Shown: positions 7,081 through 16,510, numbered from the stretch's first letter. The stretch is 59,997 nt of DNA from JBDSKH01 sp035495435 (GCA_035495435.1 DATJFV010000012.1:1-59997); one strand, 5' to 3'. A program made the numbers and translations. The notes: generated by a model not told the origin, from the letters alone.

Positions 7081-8649
7081 ATGGCAGCATCCGACCGCAC
7101 CCGCTGGATCGGACTCGTCTTCATCAGCATCGCGGTCGCGTTGATCATCGTCGACTCGACGATCGTCAACGTCGCGATCCCGTCGGTGGTCGACGATCTC
7201 GGCATCAGCTCCACCCAGGTGCAGTGGGTGCAGGAGAGCTACACGCTGGTGTTCGCGGCGCTGCTGCTGGTGTTCGGAACGCTCGCCGACAGGTTCGGCC
7301 GCCGCCGCATCCTGCTCATCGGCGTCACGATCTTCGCGCTGTCGAGCGTCGTCGCAGCCCTCGCCCCCACGGGCGACCTGCTGATCGCCTCGCGCGTCGT
7401 GCAGGGGGTCGGCGGGGCGATGATCCTGCCGGCGACGCTCTCGACCCTGAACGCGACCTTCCAGGGACGGGAACGCGGCATCGCCTTCGCGGTGTGGGGC
7501 TCGACGATCGGCGGCATGGCCGCCGTCGGCCCGCTGCTCGGTGGCTGGCTGACCACCTACTTCTCGTGGCGGTGGGCGTTCGGCATCAACCTGCCGCTGG
7601 GTGTCATCATCGTCATCGGCGTGCTGCTCTACGTGAAGGCCTCTCGCGCCGACACACCGCAGCGGGTCGACATCGTGGGCGCCGCGATCTCGGTCGTGCT
7701 GTTCACCGCACTCGTGTTCGGGCTCATCGAGGGCCGCACCTACGGCTGGTGGCTGAGCGACACCCCGCCCGACTTCTGGACCCTCGACATCTCACCGATC
7801 CCGTTCGCCTTCGGTCTCGCCCTTCTCGCGCTCATCGCGTTCGTGGCCTGGGGTGTGCACCGTCAGCGGGCCGGCAAGAGCACCATGATCGCATTCGGGC
7901 TCTTCGGTATCGCCTCGTTCCGCAACGGCAACATCGCCGCGATGGTCGTGTCGCTCGGCGAGTTCGGCATCATCCTGTCGCTGCCGCTGTGGCTGCAGAA
8001 CGTTCTCGGCTACGACGCGCTGCAGACCGGGTTCGTGCTGCTCGCCCTCGCCGGCGGTTCCTTCGCCGCATCCGGGTTCGCCGGCGCACTCAGCGGCAAG
8101 ATCGCGCCGCTCACCGTGGTGCGCATGGGCATCATCGCCGAGATCGTCGGCCTCATCATCGTGGCGCTCGTCATCGCCGTCGACACCCCGTGGTGGGCGA
8201 TCGCCGGCGGCCTGATCGTCTACGGCTTCGGGGTTGGGCTCGCGACCGCGCAGCTGACCGGCGTCGTGCTGGCCGACGTGCCGGTGGCGCAGAGCGGCCA
8301 GGCGTCCGGAACGCAGAGCACCGCGCGCCAGGTCGGCTCGGCCCTCGGCATCGCCATCCTCGGCACGATCCTGTTCAGCTCGCTCGGCGCGCAACTCGCC
8401 GACCGGCTGCCCGACACCATTCCCGACGACGTGCAGACGCAGATCGTGGATGCGGTGGTCGGCAGCGCCGGAACCGCCATTCCGGGGCTCGAGGCCCGCT
8501 CGCCCGAAGCGGCGGACGCGGCACGGCAGGCGTTCAGCGACGCGACGCGCTACTCCGCGTACAGCGCCGCCGGATTCCTCGCGCTCGGCCTGCTGTCGAC
8601 GATCACCCTGAGCGGTACCCGTCGACGCGAGCCAGCGCCAGTCGAGTAG
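7081..8649 (+). CDS. MFS transporter, DHA2 family (EmrB/QacA-type drug:proton antiporter)
   Basis: A 522-residue protein with about 14 membrane segments, the size and layout of DHA2 exporters. The motifs are IIVDSTIVNVAIPSV in TM1 (family motif D1, with the membrane-embedded aspartate), GTLADRFGRRRILLIG between TM2 and TM3 (motif A), RVVQGVGGAMILPATLS in TM4-5 and GSTIGGMAAVGPLLGGWL (motif C). Such proteins export cationic drugs, dyes or metabolites using the proton gradient. No regulator is adjacent, so substrates cannot be guessed. The final codons and stop lie inside the repeat tract that begins at 8641, so the last few residues (EPAPVE) may derive from the repeat. Confidence 0.92.
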   Translation: MAASDRTRWIGLVFISIAVALIIVDSTIVNVAIPSVVDDLGISSTQVQWVQESYTLVFAALLLVFGTLADRFGRRRILLIGVTIFALSSVVAALAPTGDLLIASRVVQGVGGAMILPATLSTLNATFQGRERGIAFAVWGSTIGGMAAVGPLLGGWLTTYFSWRWAFGINLPLGVIIVIGVLLYVKASRADTPQRVDIVGAAISVVLFTALVFGLIEGRTYGWWLSDTPPDFWTLDISPIPFAFGLALLALIAFVAWGVHRQRAGKSTMIAFGLFGIASFRNGNIAAMVVSLGEFGIILSLPLWLQNVLGYDALQTGFVLLALAGGSFAASGFAGALSGKIAPLTVVRMGIIAEIVGLIIVALVIAVDTPWWAIAGGLIVYGFGVGLATAQLTGVVLADVPVAQSGQASGTQSTARQVGSALGIAILGTILFSSLGAQLADRLPDTIPDDVQTQIVDAVVGSAGTAIPGLEARSPEAADAARQAFSDATRYSAYSAAGFLALGLLSTITLSGTRRREPAPVE

Positions 8650-8820
8650 CGCGCAGCGTCCCCGCCGGTCGAGTAGCGCGCAGCGTCCCCGCCGGTCGAG
8701 TAGCGCCCAGCGCGTATCGAGACCCCCTCGCGAGGAACCGTGGTCTCGATACGCGGCTTTGCCGCTACTCGACCGACGGGTTCCTCGATACGCGGCTTCG
8801 CCGCTACTCGACCGACGGGG
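8641..8820. repeat. REP-like hairpin repeats plus 27-bp tandem repeat between convergent genes
   Basis: Two identical 27-bp units (8641-8667 and 8668-8694) begin GTCGAGTAGCGCGCAGCG, and a third, altered unit starts at 8695. The third unit pairs with its inverse at 8741-8772 (TCTCGATACGCGG ... CCGCTACTCGAC), giving a long hairpin; a further inverted unit ends near 8812. The core GAGTAGCG / CGTATCGA recurs at 58154-58186, so it is a dispersed family. It sits between the stops of the MFS gene and pntB and may act as a bidirectional terminator or mRNA stabiliser. Confidence 0.85.
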
Positions 8821-8824
8821 AGCG

Positions 8825-10198
8825 CTACAGCGCCTTGACCGCGCCGAGCACCTTCGTCAGCGAGTCCTTCGCGTCGCCGAACAGCAGCGTCGTCTGGGGC
8901 TCGTAGAGCAACTCGTTCTCGATCCCCGCGAAACCGGGCCGCATCGAACGTTTCAGGAACACGACCTGCCTGGCCGACTCGACATCGAGAATCGGCATGC
9001 CGTAGATCGGCGAGCCAGGCGTCGACTTCGCCGCCGGGTTCACCACGTCGTTCGCGCCGACCACCAGCGCCACATCGCAGTTCTTGAACTCGGGGTTGAT
9101 GTCGTCCATCTCGCGCAGCGATTCGGTGGGCACATTCGCCTCCGCGAGCAGAACGTTCATGTGCCCCGGCATCCGACCCGCGACCGGATGAATGGCGAAC
9201 GACACGTCGATCCCCTTGGCCTCCAGCGCGGTCGCCAACTCGGCCATCGTGTGCTGCGCCTGGGCCACCGCGAGCCCGTAACCGGGCACCACGATCACCC
9301 GCTGCGCGTAGCCGAGCAGAATCGCCACATCTTCGGGGCTGGCCGACCGCACGGGGCGGTCGGACTGCTCGGTCGACCCCGCCGTCGACCCGCCGCGGAA
9401 CGCGCCGAAGATGATGCCACCGACGCTGCGCCCCATCGCGGTCGCCATCGCCCGGGTCAGGATCGTGCCCGACGCACCGACGAGCGTGCCGGCGACGAGC
9501 AGCAGCACGTTGCCGAGCACCAGCCCCGACGCCGCCACCGTCAAACCGGTGAACGCGTTGAGCAGCGAAATCACGATCGGCACATCCGCACCGCCGACCG
9601 GCAGCACCAGCAGCGCCCCCGCCGCCAGACCCAGACCGAGCAGCACCAGCGCCACCCAGAGCTGGCCGGTGATCACCAGCAGCGTGCCGGCGGCCAGCGC
9701 ACCCAGCACCACGATCACCATGACGACCGGCTGGCCGGGGAACGTCACCGGGCGGGTCGTCATCAGCTCTTGCAGCTTGGCGAACGTGATGCACGACCCG
9801 GCGAACGACACCGATCCGACGAGGATCGTGAACGCGATCGCGAGCGCCGACCACGGCGTCTCCGAGTGCGGCAGCTCGAGCAGCGCCACCAGCGCCGCCG
9901 CCCCGCCGCCGACGCCGTTGAACAGCGCAACCAGCTGCGGCATCTGGGTCATCTGCACCCGGCGCGACACCGGCGCGGCGATCGCCGACCCGACGGCGAT
10001 GGTCAGCAGGATCCACGGCAGGTTGTCGATGCGGGTCGACAGGAACACGGTCACCAGCGCCACCAACGCCCCGAACGCGCCGACCAGGTTGCCCCGGCGC
10101 GCGGTCTTCGGCGAGCTCAGTCCCTTGAGCGCCAGGATGAAGCACACCGCCGCGAGCAGGTAGAGCAGGGCGGCCCATTCGAACGAGAGCAGGATCAC
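8825..10198 (-). CDS. pntB: NAD(P) transhydrogenase subunit beta
   Basis: A 457-residue membrane protein forming domains II and III of the proton-translocating nicotinamide nucleotide transhydrogenase, which moves hydride between NADH and NADP+ at the cost of proton entry. About nine membrane segments fill the first 260 residues. The C-terminal NADP(H)-binding domain shows VIVVPGYGLAVAQAQH, HPVAGRMPGHMNVLLAEA and GANDVVNPAAK, all diagnostic of PntB. The GTG start overlaps the TGA of the preceding small subunit gene (GTGA), so the three pnt genes are translationally coupled. The product supplies NADPH. Termination probably occurs in the hairpin tract just downstream. Confidence 0.96.
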   Translation of the reverse strand: MILLSFEWAALLYLLAAVCFILALKGLSSPKTARRGNLVGAFGALVALVTVFLSTRIDNLPWILLTIAVGSAIAAPVSRRVQMTQMPQLVALFNGVGGGAAALVALLELPHSETPWSALAIAFTILVGSVSFAGSCITFAKLQELMTTRPVTFPGQPVVMVIVVLGALAAGTLLVITGQLWVALVLLGLGLAAGALLVLPVGGADVPIVISLLNAFTGLTVAASGLVLGNVLLLVAGTLVGASGTILTRAMATAMGRSVGGIIFGAFRGGSTAGSTEQSDRPVRSASPEDVAILLGYAQRVIVVPGYGLAVAQAQHTMAELATALEAKGIDVSFAIHPVAGRMPGHMNVLLAEANVPTESLREMDDINPEFKNCDVALVVGANDVVNPAAKSTPGSPIYGMPILDVESARQVVFLKRSMRPGFAGIENELLYEPQTTLLFGDAKDSLTKVLGAVKAL

Positions 10199-10494
10199 TT
10201 CTGCTCCCCCTTCGCTCGGCGGCCCGCGAACATCTGCAGCATCCGGTCGGTGACGACGAAGCCGCCGACCAGGTTCACGGTCGCCAGCAGCACCGCGATC
10301 AGCGCGATGACCAGCACCAGCGGGTCGCTGGCCTGACCGGCGACGATGATCGCGCCGACCAGGATGATGCCGTGGATGGCGTTCGCCCCCGACATCAGCG
10401 GGGTGTGGAGGGTGCTCGACACCTTCGACACCACCTCGAAGCCGACGAACACCGCCAGCACGAAAATGGTGAGCAGCGCGATGGGATCCATCAC
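10195..10494 (-). CDS. pntAB: NAD(P) transhydrogenase, small membrane subunit (alpha-2 / PntAB)
   Basis: A 99-residue hydrophobic protein with three membrane segments: PIALLTIFVLAVFVGFEVV, then LHTPLMSGANAIHGIILVGAI, then VIALIAVLLATVNLVGGFVVTDRML. This is the membrane part of the alpha subunit, encoded separately from the NAD-binding part, as in Rhodospirillum-type three-subunit transhydrogenases. The phrase HTPLMSGANAIHG is strongly conserved in the family. It starts with GTG overlapping the upstream TGA (an ATG at the next codon is an alternative) and its stop overlaps the pntB start. Together the three proteins form one complex in the cytoplasmic membrane. Confidence 0.93.
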   Translation of the reverse strand: MMDPIALLTIFVLAVFVGFEVVSKVSSTLHTPLMSGANAIHGIILVGAIIVAGQASDPLVLVIALIAVLLATVNLVGGFVVTDRMLQMFAGRRAKGEQK

Positions 10495-11648
10495 TTCGTC
10501 CTCCCGGTGGTCGAGCCTGTCGAGGCCAGAGCCTCTGCAGTGGGTGCGTGCTGCACCTCACCGTCGCGGGTGAGGCAGGCGCCGGCGACCACCTCATCCG
10601 CGTAGTCGGGGGCGATGGCCCCGTCGTGGGTGATCAGCGCGAGCAGGTTGGCGACGTTCTTGGCGTAGAGGCGCGACGCGTCGTACGGCATCGTCGAGGC
10701 GGCGTCCTTCATGCCGACGAGGGTGATGGTGCCGCCGTCGACCTTCACGTCGACGTCTTTGCCGGCGACGCTGCCCTCGACGTTGCCGCCGGATTCGGCG
10801 GCGAGGTCGACGACGACCGACCCGGGTCGCATGCCCGCCATCATCTTCGTGGTCACCAGCCGCGGCGCCGGACGGCCGGGGATCTGCGCGGTGGTGATGA
10901 TCACATCCGCCGCCGCCACATGCGGGGTGAGCAACTCGCGCTGCAGGGCGGCGCGGTCGGCACCGAGCTCTTTCGCGTAGCCCCCCGACGCGTCGGCGGC
11001 GTCGAGGTCGAGGTGGATGAAGGTGCCGCCCATCGACTGCACCTCGTCGGCGGATGCCGCGCGCACGTCGTTCGCCGACACCTTGGCCCCCAGCCGCTTG
11101 GCCGTCGCGATCGCCTGCAGCCCCGCGACACCCGCACCGAGCACCAGCACCTTCGCGGGAGGGATGGTGCCGGCGGCGGTCATGTAGAGCGGGAAGAAGC
11201 GGGGCAGCCGCGTCGCCGCCTCGAGCACGCAGCGGTAGCCGGCGACGAGAGCCTGCGACGTGAGGGCGTCCATCGACTGTGCGCGCGAGATGCGCGGCAC
11301 CAGCTCGAGGGCGAAGGCGGTCACCTTCGCGTCGCGCAGCGCTTTCACGGTCGGCAGTTCGGATGCCGGCGACCCCAGGCCGATGGTCACGGTTCCCGGG
11401 GTGAGGGCTTTCGCCTCCGCCGGGGTCAGGGGCCGCACGTGGACCAGCACGTCGACCTTCTTCGGGTCGATCGTCGGAACGAGCTTCGCGCCGGCGTCCG
11501 CATATTCGGAGTCGCGGTACCCGGCGGACTCACCGGCCCCCTTCTCGACCTGCACGGCGTGCCCCAGCCCGATCAGCTGCTGCACGGTCTCGGGGGTGGC
11601 GGCGACGCGGCGTTCGCCGGGGATCTTTTCGCGACGGACTGCGATCAT
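10491..11648 (-). CDS. pntA: NAD(P) transhydrogenase subunit alpha, NAD-binding part
   Basis: A 385-residue soluble domain I of transhydrogenase, related to alanine dehydrogenase. It opens with IAVRREKIPGERRVAATPE, has the RAQSMDALTSQALVAGY helix, and the Rossmann motif VLVLGAGVAGLQAIATAKRLGA near residue 175. The segment VVDLAAESGGNVEGSVAGK is the mobile-loop region that closes over NAD(H). The length suits the split form, in which the membrane tail is a separate gene. An SD-like GAGGAG precedes the ATG, so unlike several neighbours this gene has a leader. It is the first gene of the pnt operon. It shares the upstream region with recQ, which is transcribed in the same direction. Confidence 0.95.
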   Translation of the reverse strand: MIAVRREKIPGERRVAATPETVQQLIGLGHAVQVEKGAGESAGYRDSEYADAGAKLVPTIDPKKVDVLVHVRPLTPAEAKALTPGTVTIGLGSPASELPTVKALRDAKVTAFALELVPRISRAQSMDALTSQALVAGYRCVLEAATRLPRFFPLYMTAAGTIPPAKVLVLGAGVAGLQAIATAKRLGAKVSANDVRAASADEVQSMGGTFIHLDLDAADASGGYAKELGADRAALQRELLTPHVAAADVIITTAQIPGRPAPRLVTTKMMAGMRPGSVVVDLAAESGGNVEGSVAGKDVDVKVDGGTITLVGMKDAASTMPYDASRLYAKNVANLLALITHDGAIAPDYADEVVAGACLTRDGEVQHAPTAEALASTGSTTGRTK

Positions 11649-11765
11649 CTGCGCTCCTCATGCCACATCCGTGGCGAGTGCAGGCTATCGGCAGCGCCGG
11701 AGCGGTGTCACCGCAAACGCGCCTCCGCCGCCGAAACTCTGCCCGATCTTGCGCGGGCGCGAAGT

Positions 11766-13583
11766 TCAGGCGGCGGCGCCCTCGGCCCCGGCGACGACCT
11801 CGAGCACCCCGGTGCCGTAGGACTCGAGTTTCTTCTCGCCGACGCCCGAGATCGCGGCCAGCTCGTCGAGCGTGCCGGGCCGGGTCACCGCGATCCCGCG
11901 CAGGGTCGCATCCCCGAACACGATGTACGCCGGAACCCCTTGATCGCGCGCCACCGCCGCGCGCCACTCCCGCAGCTTCTCGAACAGCGACCGTGCCGCC
12001 TCGGGCAGCTCCGCCCCCGCCGATGCTTTCCGTCCGGAGCGCGCCGCCCGCGGAGCCTCCCGACGCAGCAGCACGGTGCGCGACCCGCTCAGCACACCCG
12101 CCGAGGCATCCGTGATGACGAGCGTGCCGTACCCGTCGGAGTTCACGGCGAGCAGCCCCTGGGCCAGCAGCTGCCGGACGACCCCGCGCCACTCCTGGTC
12201 GCTCAGCTCGGTGCCGATGCCGTAGGTGGTCAGTTCGTGGTGGGAGAACTGCCGCACGCGGTCGTTCTCGCGCCCGAGGAGGATGTCGATGAGGTGACCC
12301 GCGCCGTACTTCTGCCCGCGTTCGCGCTGCAGCCTGACGATGGTGGACAGCAGCTTCTGCGCCGCGACCGTGCCATCCCATGACTCGGGGGGCGACAGGC
12401 AGGTGTCGCAGTTGCCGCAGGCGTGCGAGGCCTGACCGAAGTACTTCAGCAGCTGCACCCGCCGGCACTCGACCGTCTCGCAGAGGGCGAGCATGGCGTC
12501 GAGGTGCTGGGTCTGCCGGCGTTTGTGGGCGGCGTCGCCGTCGCCCTCGTCGATCATGCGACGCTGCTGCACCACGTCGTTGAGGCCGTAGGCGAGCCAC
12601 GCGGTGGAGGGCAGGCCGTCGCGGCCGGCGCGACCGGTCTCTTGGTAGTAGCCCTCGACGCTCTTGGGCAGGTCGAGGTGGGCCACGAAGCGCACGTCGG
12701 GTTTGTCGATGCCCATGCCGAACGCGATGGTCGCCACCATGACCACCCCGTCTTCCCGCAGGAAGCGGGCCTGGTTGCGCCGCCGCACCTCGGCGGGCAG
12801 CCCCGCATGGTACGGCAGCGCCTCGATGCCCTCGGCGACGAGCGCGTCGGCCGTCTTCTCGACGGAGGCCCGTGAGAGGCAGTAAACGATGCCGGCGTCG
12901 CCGGGGTGCTCGGTGCGCAGCAACGACAGCAGCTGCGCGAGCGGCTGGTTCTTGCCCTCGATGCGGTACTGGATGTTGGGCCGGTCGAAGCTGGCGATGA
13001 ACTGCTGCGCGCCCTCGAGCTGCAACCGCGCCACGATCTCGCGCCGCGTGGCATCGGTCGCAGTGGCGGTGAGTGCGATGCGCGGCACGCCCGGCCAGCG
13101 GTCATGCAGCATCGACAGCTGGAGGTAATCGGGCCGGAAGTCGTGCCCCCACTGCGACACGCAGTGCGCCTCGTCGATCGCGAACAGGGCGATGCGCGCC
13201 CGGTCGAGCAGGGCCAGCGTCGACGACACGGCGAGCCGCTCGGGCGCCAGGTACAGCAGGTCGATCTCGCCCGCGAGCAGCTGCTGCTCGACCTGCTGCC
13301 GGGCCGCCGCGTCTTGCGTGGAGTTGAGGAACGCGGCGCGCACCCCGACGGCCGAGAGGGCGTCGACCTGATCCTGCATGAGTGCGATGAGGGGCGAGAT
13401 CACCACCCCGGTGCCTTCGCGCACGAGCGCGGGGATCTGGTAGCACAGCGACTTGCCGCCGCCCGTCGGCATCAGCACCAGCGCGTCGCCGCCGTCGACC
13501 ACGCGCTGCACGATCTCGGCCTGCTCGCCGCGGAACGACTCGTACCCGAAGACGCGATGCAGCACGTCGAGAGCGGGAGTCAT
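11766..13583 (-). CDS. recQ: ATP-dependent DNA helicase RecQ
   Basis: A 605-residue 3'-to-5' DNA helicase that unwinds recombination and repair intermediates. It has the full helicase motif set: VLMPTGGGKSLCYQIPAL (motif I, near residue 39), DEAHCVSQWGHDFRPDY (motif II and the RecQ loop), SFDRPNIQYRIE, TIAFGMGIDKPDVRFV and GRAGRDGLPS (motif VI). The RQC zinc site has the paired cysteines of CGNCDTC with an upstream cysteine. A winged helix and an HRDC domain follow (LPEAARSLFEKLREWRAAVA ... ISGVGEKKLESYG). It is a full-length single-HRDC form. The ATG lies six bases after TACAGT, suggesting leaderless expression. Confidence 0.97.
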   Translation of the reverse strand: MTPALDVLHRVFGYESFRGEQAEIVQRVVDGGDALVLMPTGGGKSLCYQIPALVREGTGVVISPLIALMQDQVDALSAVGVRAAFLNSTQDAAARQQVEQQLLAGEIDLLYLAPERLAVSSTLALLDRARIALFAIDEAHCVSQWGHDFRPDYLQLSMLHDRWPGVPRIALTATATDATRREIVARLQLEGAQQFIASFDRPNIQYRIEGKNQPLAQLLSLLRTEHPGDAGIVYCLSRASVEKTADALVAEGIEALPYHAGLPAEVRRRNQARFLREDGVVMVATIAFGMGIDKPDVRFVAHLDLPKSVEGYYQETGRAGRDGLPSTAWLAYGLNDVVQQRRMIDEGDGDAAHKRRQTQHLDAMLALCETVECRRVQLLKYFGQASHACGNCDTCLSPPESWDGTVAAQKLLSTIVRLQRERGQKYGAGHLIDILLGRENDRVRQFSHHELTTYGIGTELSDQEWRGVVRQLLAQGLLAVNSDGYGTLVITDASAGVLSGSRTVLLRREAPRAARSGRKASAGAELPEAARSLFEKLREWRAAVARDQGVPAYIVFGDATLRGIAVTRPGTLDELAAISGVGEKKLESYGTGVLEVVAGAEGAAA

Positions 13584-13589
13584 GCGCCC

Positions 13590-13595
13590 ACTGTA
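13590..13595 (-). promoter_or_regulatory. -10 hexamer TACAGT for leaderless recQ
   Basis: TACAGT on the minus strand, six bases (GGGCGC), then the recQ ATG at 13583. Confidence 0.5.
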
Positions 13596-13672
13596 CGTGG
13601 GGCGTCTGACCGGGCCGGCCTCGGCATCCGGCCCTGTGCACGGCCTGCGCCTGTGAGCGGGTGGGGGTCCGC

Positions 13673-13678
13673 TAGCGT
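13673..13678 (+). promoter_or_regulatory. -10 hexamer TAGCGT for leaderless DMT transporter gene
   Basis: TAGCGT, six bases (GACCTG), then the ATG at 13685. It diverges from the recQ promoter about 80 bases away. Confidence 0.5.
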
Positions 13679-13684
13679 GACCTG

Positions 13685-14545
13685 ATGCTAGTCGTGGTCA
13701 TCGGTCTGGTCTGCGCCGTCGTCTACGGCGCCGGCGACTACTTCGGCGGGTTCGCCTCGCGCCGCATCGCCCCGGTTCGGGTCGTGGCGCTCGCCGGTCT
13801 GGTGGGCCTCAGCCTGTTGGCCGTCGCGTCGGTGTTCGTCGGGGGCGTGTTCTCGGGCGAGGCGGTGCTCTGGGGCATGCTGAGCGGCGTCGCGGGGTCG
13901 ATGGCGATCCTCACCCTCTACTGGGCCCTTGCGATCGGGCCGATGAGCATCCTGTCGCCGCTCACCGCGGTGATCTCGGCGATCGTGCCGCTCGGCTGGG
14001 GCGTGGTGCTCGGCGAACGACTGAGCCCCGTCGGATACGTCGCGCTCGGCATCGCCCTGGTCGCCGTCGTGCTGGTCGGCTTCGTGCCCGAGAAGGGCGC
14101 GGTGCGCCCCTCCGTGAAGGGCGTCGTCCTGGCGTCGACCTCGGGTCTGCTGATCGGCGTGCTGCTGATCCTGCTGCACGCCGCCCCGGCCGACTCGGGG
14201 CTGCTGCCGCTGGTCTTCAACCGGGTCAGCTACCTGCTCATCCTGTGGACGATCGTGCTGGTCCTGTGGCTGCGGGCACGGCGCGGCGGCACCCCGTTCG
14301 GTCCGCCCGCCCGCGTGGCGCTGTGGCCGATCGTGGCGGCGGGTCTGGCGGATGCCACGGCCAACACCCTGCTGATCGTCGGCTTCCGGCTGGGTGAGCT
14401 GAGCGTCGTCGCGGTGCTGACGGCGCTGTACCCGGCGGGCACCATCGCACTCGCCGCGATCTTCCTGAAGGAACGGATCGCGCCGGTGCAGTGGGTGGGC
14501 CTGGCTCTGGCGCTCGTTGCGGCGGCCATGCTCGCGCTGGCCTGA
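13685..14545 (+). CDS. EamA/DMT-superfamily transporter
   Basis: A 286-residue protein with ten membrane segments arranged as two EamA repeats of five, the standard drug/metabolite transporter layout. Repeat one includes YGAGDYFGGFASRR and LYWALAIGPMSILSPLTAV; repeat two includes GLADATANTLLIVGFRLGELS and the family-typical ending LTALYPAGTIALAAIFLKERI followed by QWVGLALALVAAAMLAL. DMT proteins move amino acids, nucleosides or other metabolites, usually outward. The substrate is not predictable from context: recQ diverges to the left and a DEAD-box helicase gene converges to the right. The ATG lies exactly six bases after TAGCGT. Confidence 0.9.
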   Translation: MLVVVIGLVCAVVYGAGDYFGGFASRRIAPVRVVALAGLVGLSLLAVASVFVGGVFSGEAVLWGMLSGVAGSMAILTLYWALAIGPMSILSPLTAVISAIVPLGWGVVLGERLSPVGYVALGIALVAVVLVGFVPEKGAVRPSVKGVVLASTSGLLIGVLLILLHAAPADSGLLPLVFNRVSYLLILWTIVLVLWLRARRGGTPFGPPARVALWPIVAAGLADATANTLLIVGFRLGELSVVAVLTALYPAGTIALAAIFLKERIAPVQWVGLALALVAAAMLALA

Positions 14546-14573
14546 GCCAGGCGAGCAGACCGCCGAACGTCGG

Positions 14574-16481
14574 TTACGCGCCGGCGAGCTGCGCGATGAC
14601 CGCGTCGCCGGGAGCGGCCGGGATCCACTCGGCGGTGATCTCGGCGCGCTGCAGCAGCTCCTCGGTGCGGCGACGGCGGTTGCGCGGCACCAGGGTGACG
14701 ACGCGACCCTCCTTGCCGGCACGGCCCGTGCGGCCCGCGCGGTGCAGGTACGCCTTGTACTCGTCGGGCGCGTCCGCCTGGATCACCAGCGTGATGTCGT
14801 CGACGTGGATGCCGCGGGCGGCCACATCGGTCGCCACCAGCACGTCGACCCGACCGCTGGTGAGCTTGTCGAGCGCCCTCTGCCGGCGGGACTGGTTGAG
14901 GTCGCCGTGGATGCTCTCGGCGCGCAGCCCGGCGTCGTCGAGCAGGTCGGCGAGCATCTCGGCGAACGCGCGCGTGCGTGCGAACACCAGCTTCTTGCCG
15001 GGGCCGGAGGCGAGTTCGATCAGCACCTGCTGCTTGTCGCGCTGGTCGAGCACGAGCACGGTGTGCTCGATGGTGGAGCTGGCCTGGTCCTCACCGGCGA
15101 CCTCGTGCACGCTCGGGTCGACCAGGTACTTCTCGACGATCTCGGCGACACCCTTGTCGAGGGTGGCCGAGAACATCAGCTTCTGGCCGCCGGGGGCGGT
15201 CTGGTCGAGGATGTGCTGCACCGGCTCGGCGAAGCCCAGCTCGCACATGTGGTCGGCCTCGTCGAGCACCGTGATCATCGTCTTCGACAGGTCGAGCTTG
15301 CCCTGGGCGGCGAGGTCGCCGACCCGGCCGGGGGTGCCGATCACGATGTCGACACCGCGCTGCAGGGCGCCCACCTGGCGGGCGTACGGCACACCGCCGT
15401 AGATCTGGGTGGTGAACAGGCCCACGCTGCGGGCGATCGGCTGCACGGTGCGGTCGATCTGCAGAGCGAGCTCGCGCGTCGGGGCGAGGATGAGGGCGCG
15501 CGGGGCGCGCCCGAACTCCCGCCGCTGGTTCGAGCCGGCCTGCTGCTGGAGGAGGCGCTCGACCAGGGGTGCTCCGAACGCGATGGTCTTGCCGGAGCCG
15601 GTGCGCCCGCGCCCGAGCACGTCGCGGCCCTGGAGCACGTCGGGGATGGTGGCGGCCTGGATGGGGAAGGGGCTGTCGGCGCCGAGCTCGCTCAGCGCGC
15701 GGACGATGTTCTGCCCGAGACCCAGGTCGTCGAACGTGACACCCTCGGCCTCGCCGGCTGTGATCGCCTGCGCCTCGAGGCGCTCGAGCACGACATCGTC
15801 GGTCGGCTGGAAGGGCGTGCGGTCCGCGTCGCGGCGCGGGGTGCGCTCGACGTAGTGCTCGGCCCGCTCGCGCAGCTGGCGCGTGGGGCGCTCGCTGTTC
15901 GCGCGATGCGGACGGTCGGCGCGGTCGTCGAAGCGGCGGGCCGGGCGCTCGGCGCGGTAATCGAAGCGGCGGGCGGGACGCTCGTCGCGCTCGACACGGG
16001 CGGGGCGCTCGGCCCGGTCGCCGCGCTCGAAACGGTCGGTGCGCTCGCCGCGCTCCTCGAACCGACGGGCGGGGCGCTCGCCGCGGTCATCGAATCGGCG
16101 CGCCGGGCGCGCCTCGTCACGTGCGGGGCGCGCATCCTTGCCGCGCGGCTCCCAGTTGGGGCGGCCCTCGGCGGCGCGCTGCGGAGCGCGGTCGTACCCG
16201 CGACCGGTCGCGGCGCCGCGCCGGTCATCGAAGCCGCGACCCTCGCGAGCCGGACGACCCTCGCGGGCCGGTGCGGCATCCCGAGCCTGCGCGGCGCCAC
16301 GGGGGCGCTCGGCCTTCGCGCCGCGAGCGACACGCTCGTCGGCGTTCCAGCGCGGCTTCTTGCCGACGGGGCGCGGGGTCTCGTCGGGGCGGTGACCGCG
16401 GTGCTTCGCGCTCTTGCTGCCCGGCTTGCGGGTTTCGGTGGACGCGCGGAACGGTTTGGGCGCGCGGTTGTTCTGAGGCAT
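14574..16481 (-). CDS. DEAD-box ATP-dependent RNA helicase with long basic N-terminal extension
   Basis: A 635-residue protein. Residues 1 to about 220 are low-complexity, rich in Arg, Asp, Glu and Pro, with repeated units such as RPARRFDDRGE; this is a probable disordered RNA-binding tail, placed at the N-terminus instead of the more usual C-terminus. The helicase core follows: SPFPIQAATIPDVLQGRD (Q motif), GRTGSGKT (motif I), PTRELALQI, GTPGRVGDL, DEAD, SAT, HGDLNQSRRQRAL, ATDVAARGIHV and HRAGRTGRAG. It fits the RhlE/CsdA-like group that remodels RNA in ribosome assembly and cold adaptation. The chosen ATG has GGAAAG upstream. The leader contains two perfect hairpins, so autoregulation is possible. 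Confidence 0.93.
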   Translation of the reverse strand: MPQNNRAPKPFRASTETRKPGSKSAKHRGHRPDETPRPVGKKPRWNADERVARGAKAERPRGAAQARDAAPAREGRPAREGRGFDDRRGAATGRGYDRAPQRAAEGRPNWEPRGKDARPARDEARPARRFDDRGERPARRFEERGERTDRFERGDRAERPARVERDERPARRFDYRAERPARRFDDRADRPHRANSERPTRQLRERAEHYVERTPRRDADRTPFQPTDDVVLERLEAQAITAGEAEGVTFDDLGLGQNIVRALSELGADSPFPIQAATIPDVLQGRDVLGRGRTGSGKTIAFGAPLVERLLQQQAGSNQRREFGRAPRALILAPTRELALQIDRTVQPIARSVGLFTTQIYGGVPYARQVGALQRGVDIVIGTPGRVGDLAAQGKLDLSKTMITVLDEADHMCELGFAEPVQHILDQTAPGGQKLMFSATLDKGVAEIVEKYLVDPSVHEVAGEDQASSTIEHTVLVLDQRDKQQVLIELASGPGKKLVFARTRAFAEMLADLLDDAGLRAESIHGDLNQSRRQRALDKLTSGRVDVLVATDVAARGIHVDDITLVIQADAPDEYKAYLHRAGRTGRAGKEGRVVTLVPRNRRRRTEELLQRAEITAEWIPAAPGDAVIAQLAGA

Positions 16482-16510
16482 GACTGTTCTTTCCGTGTTC
16501 TGCAGAGTGC

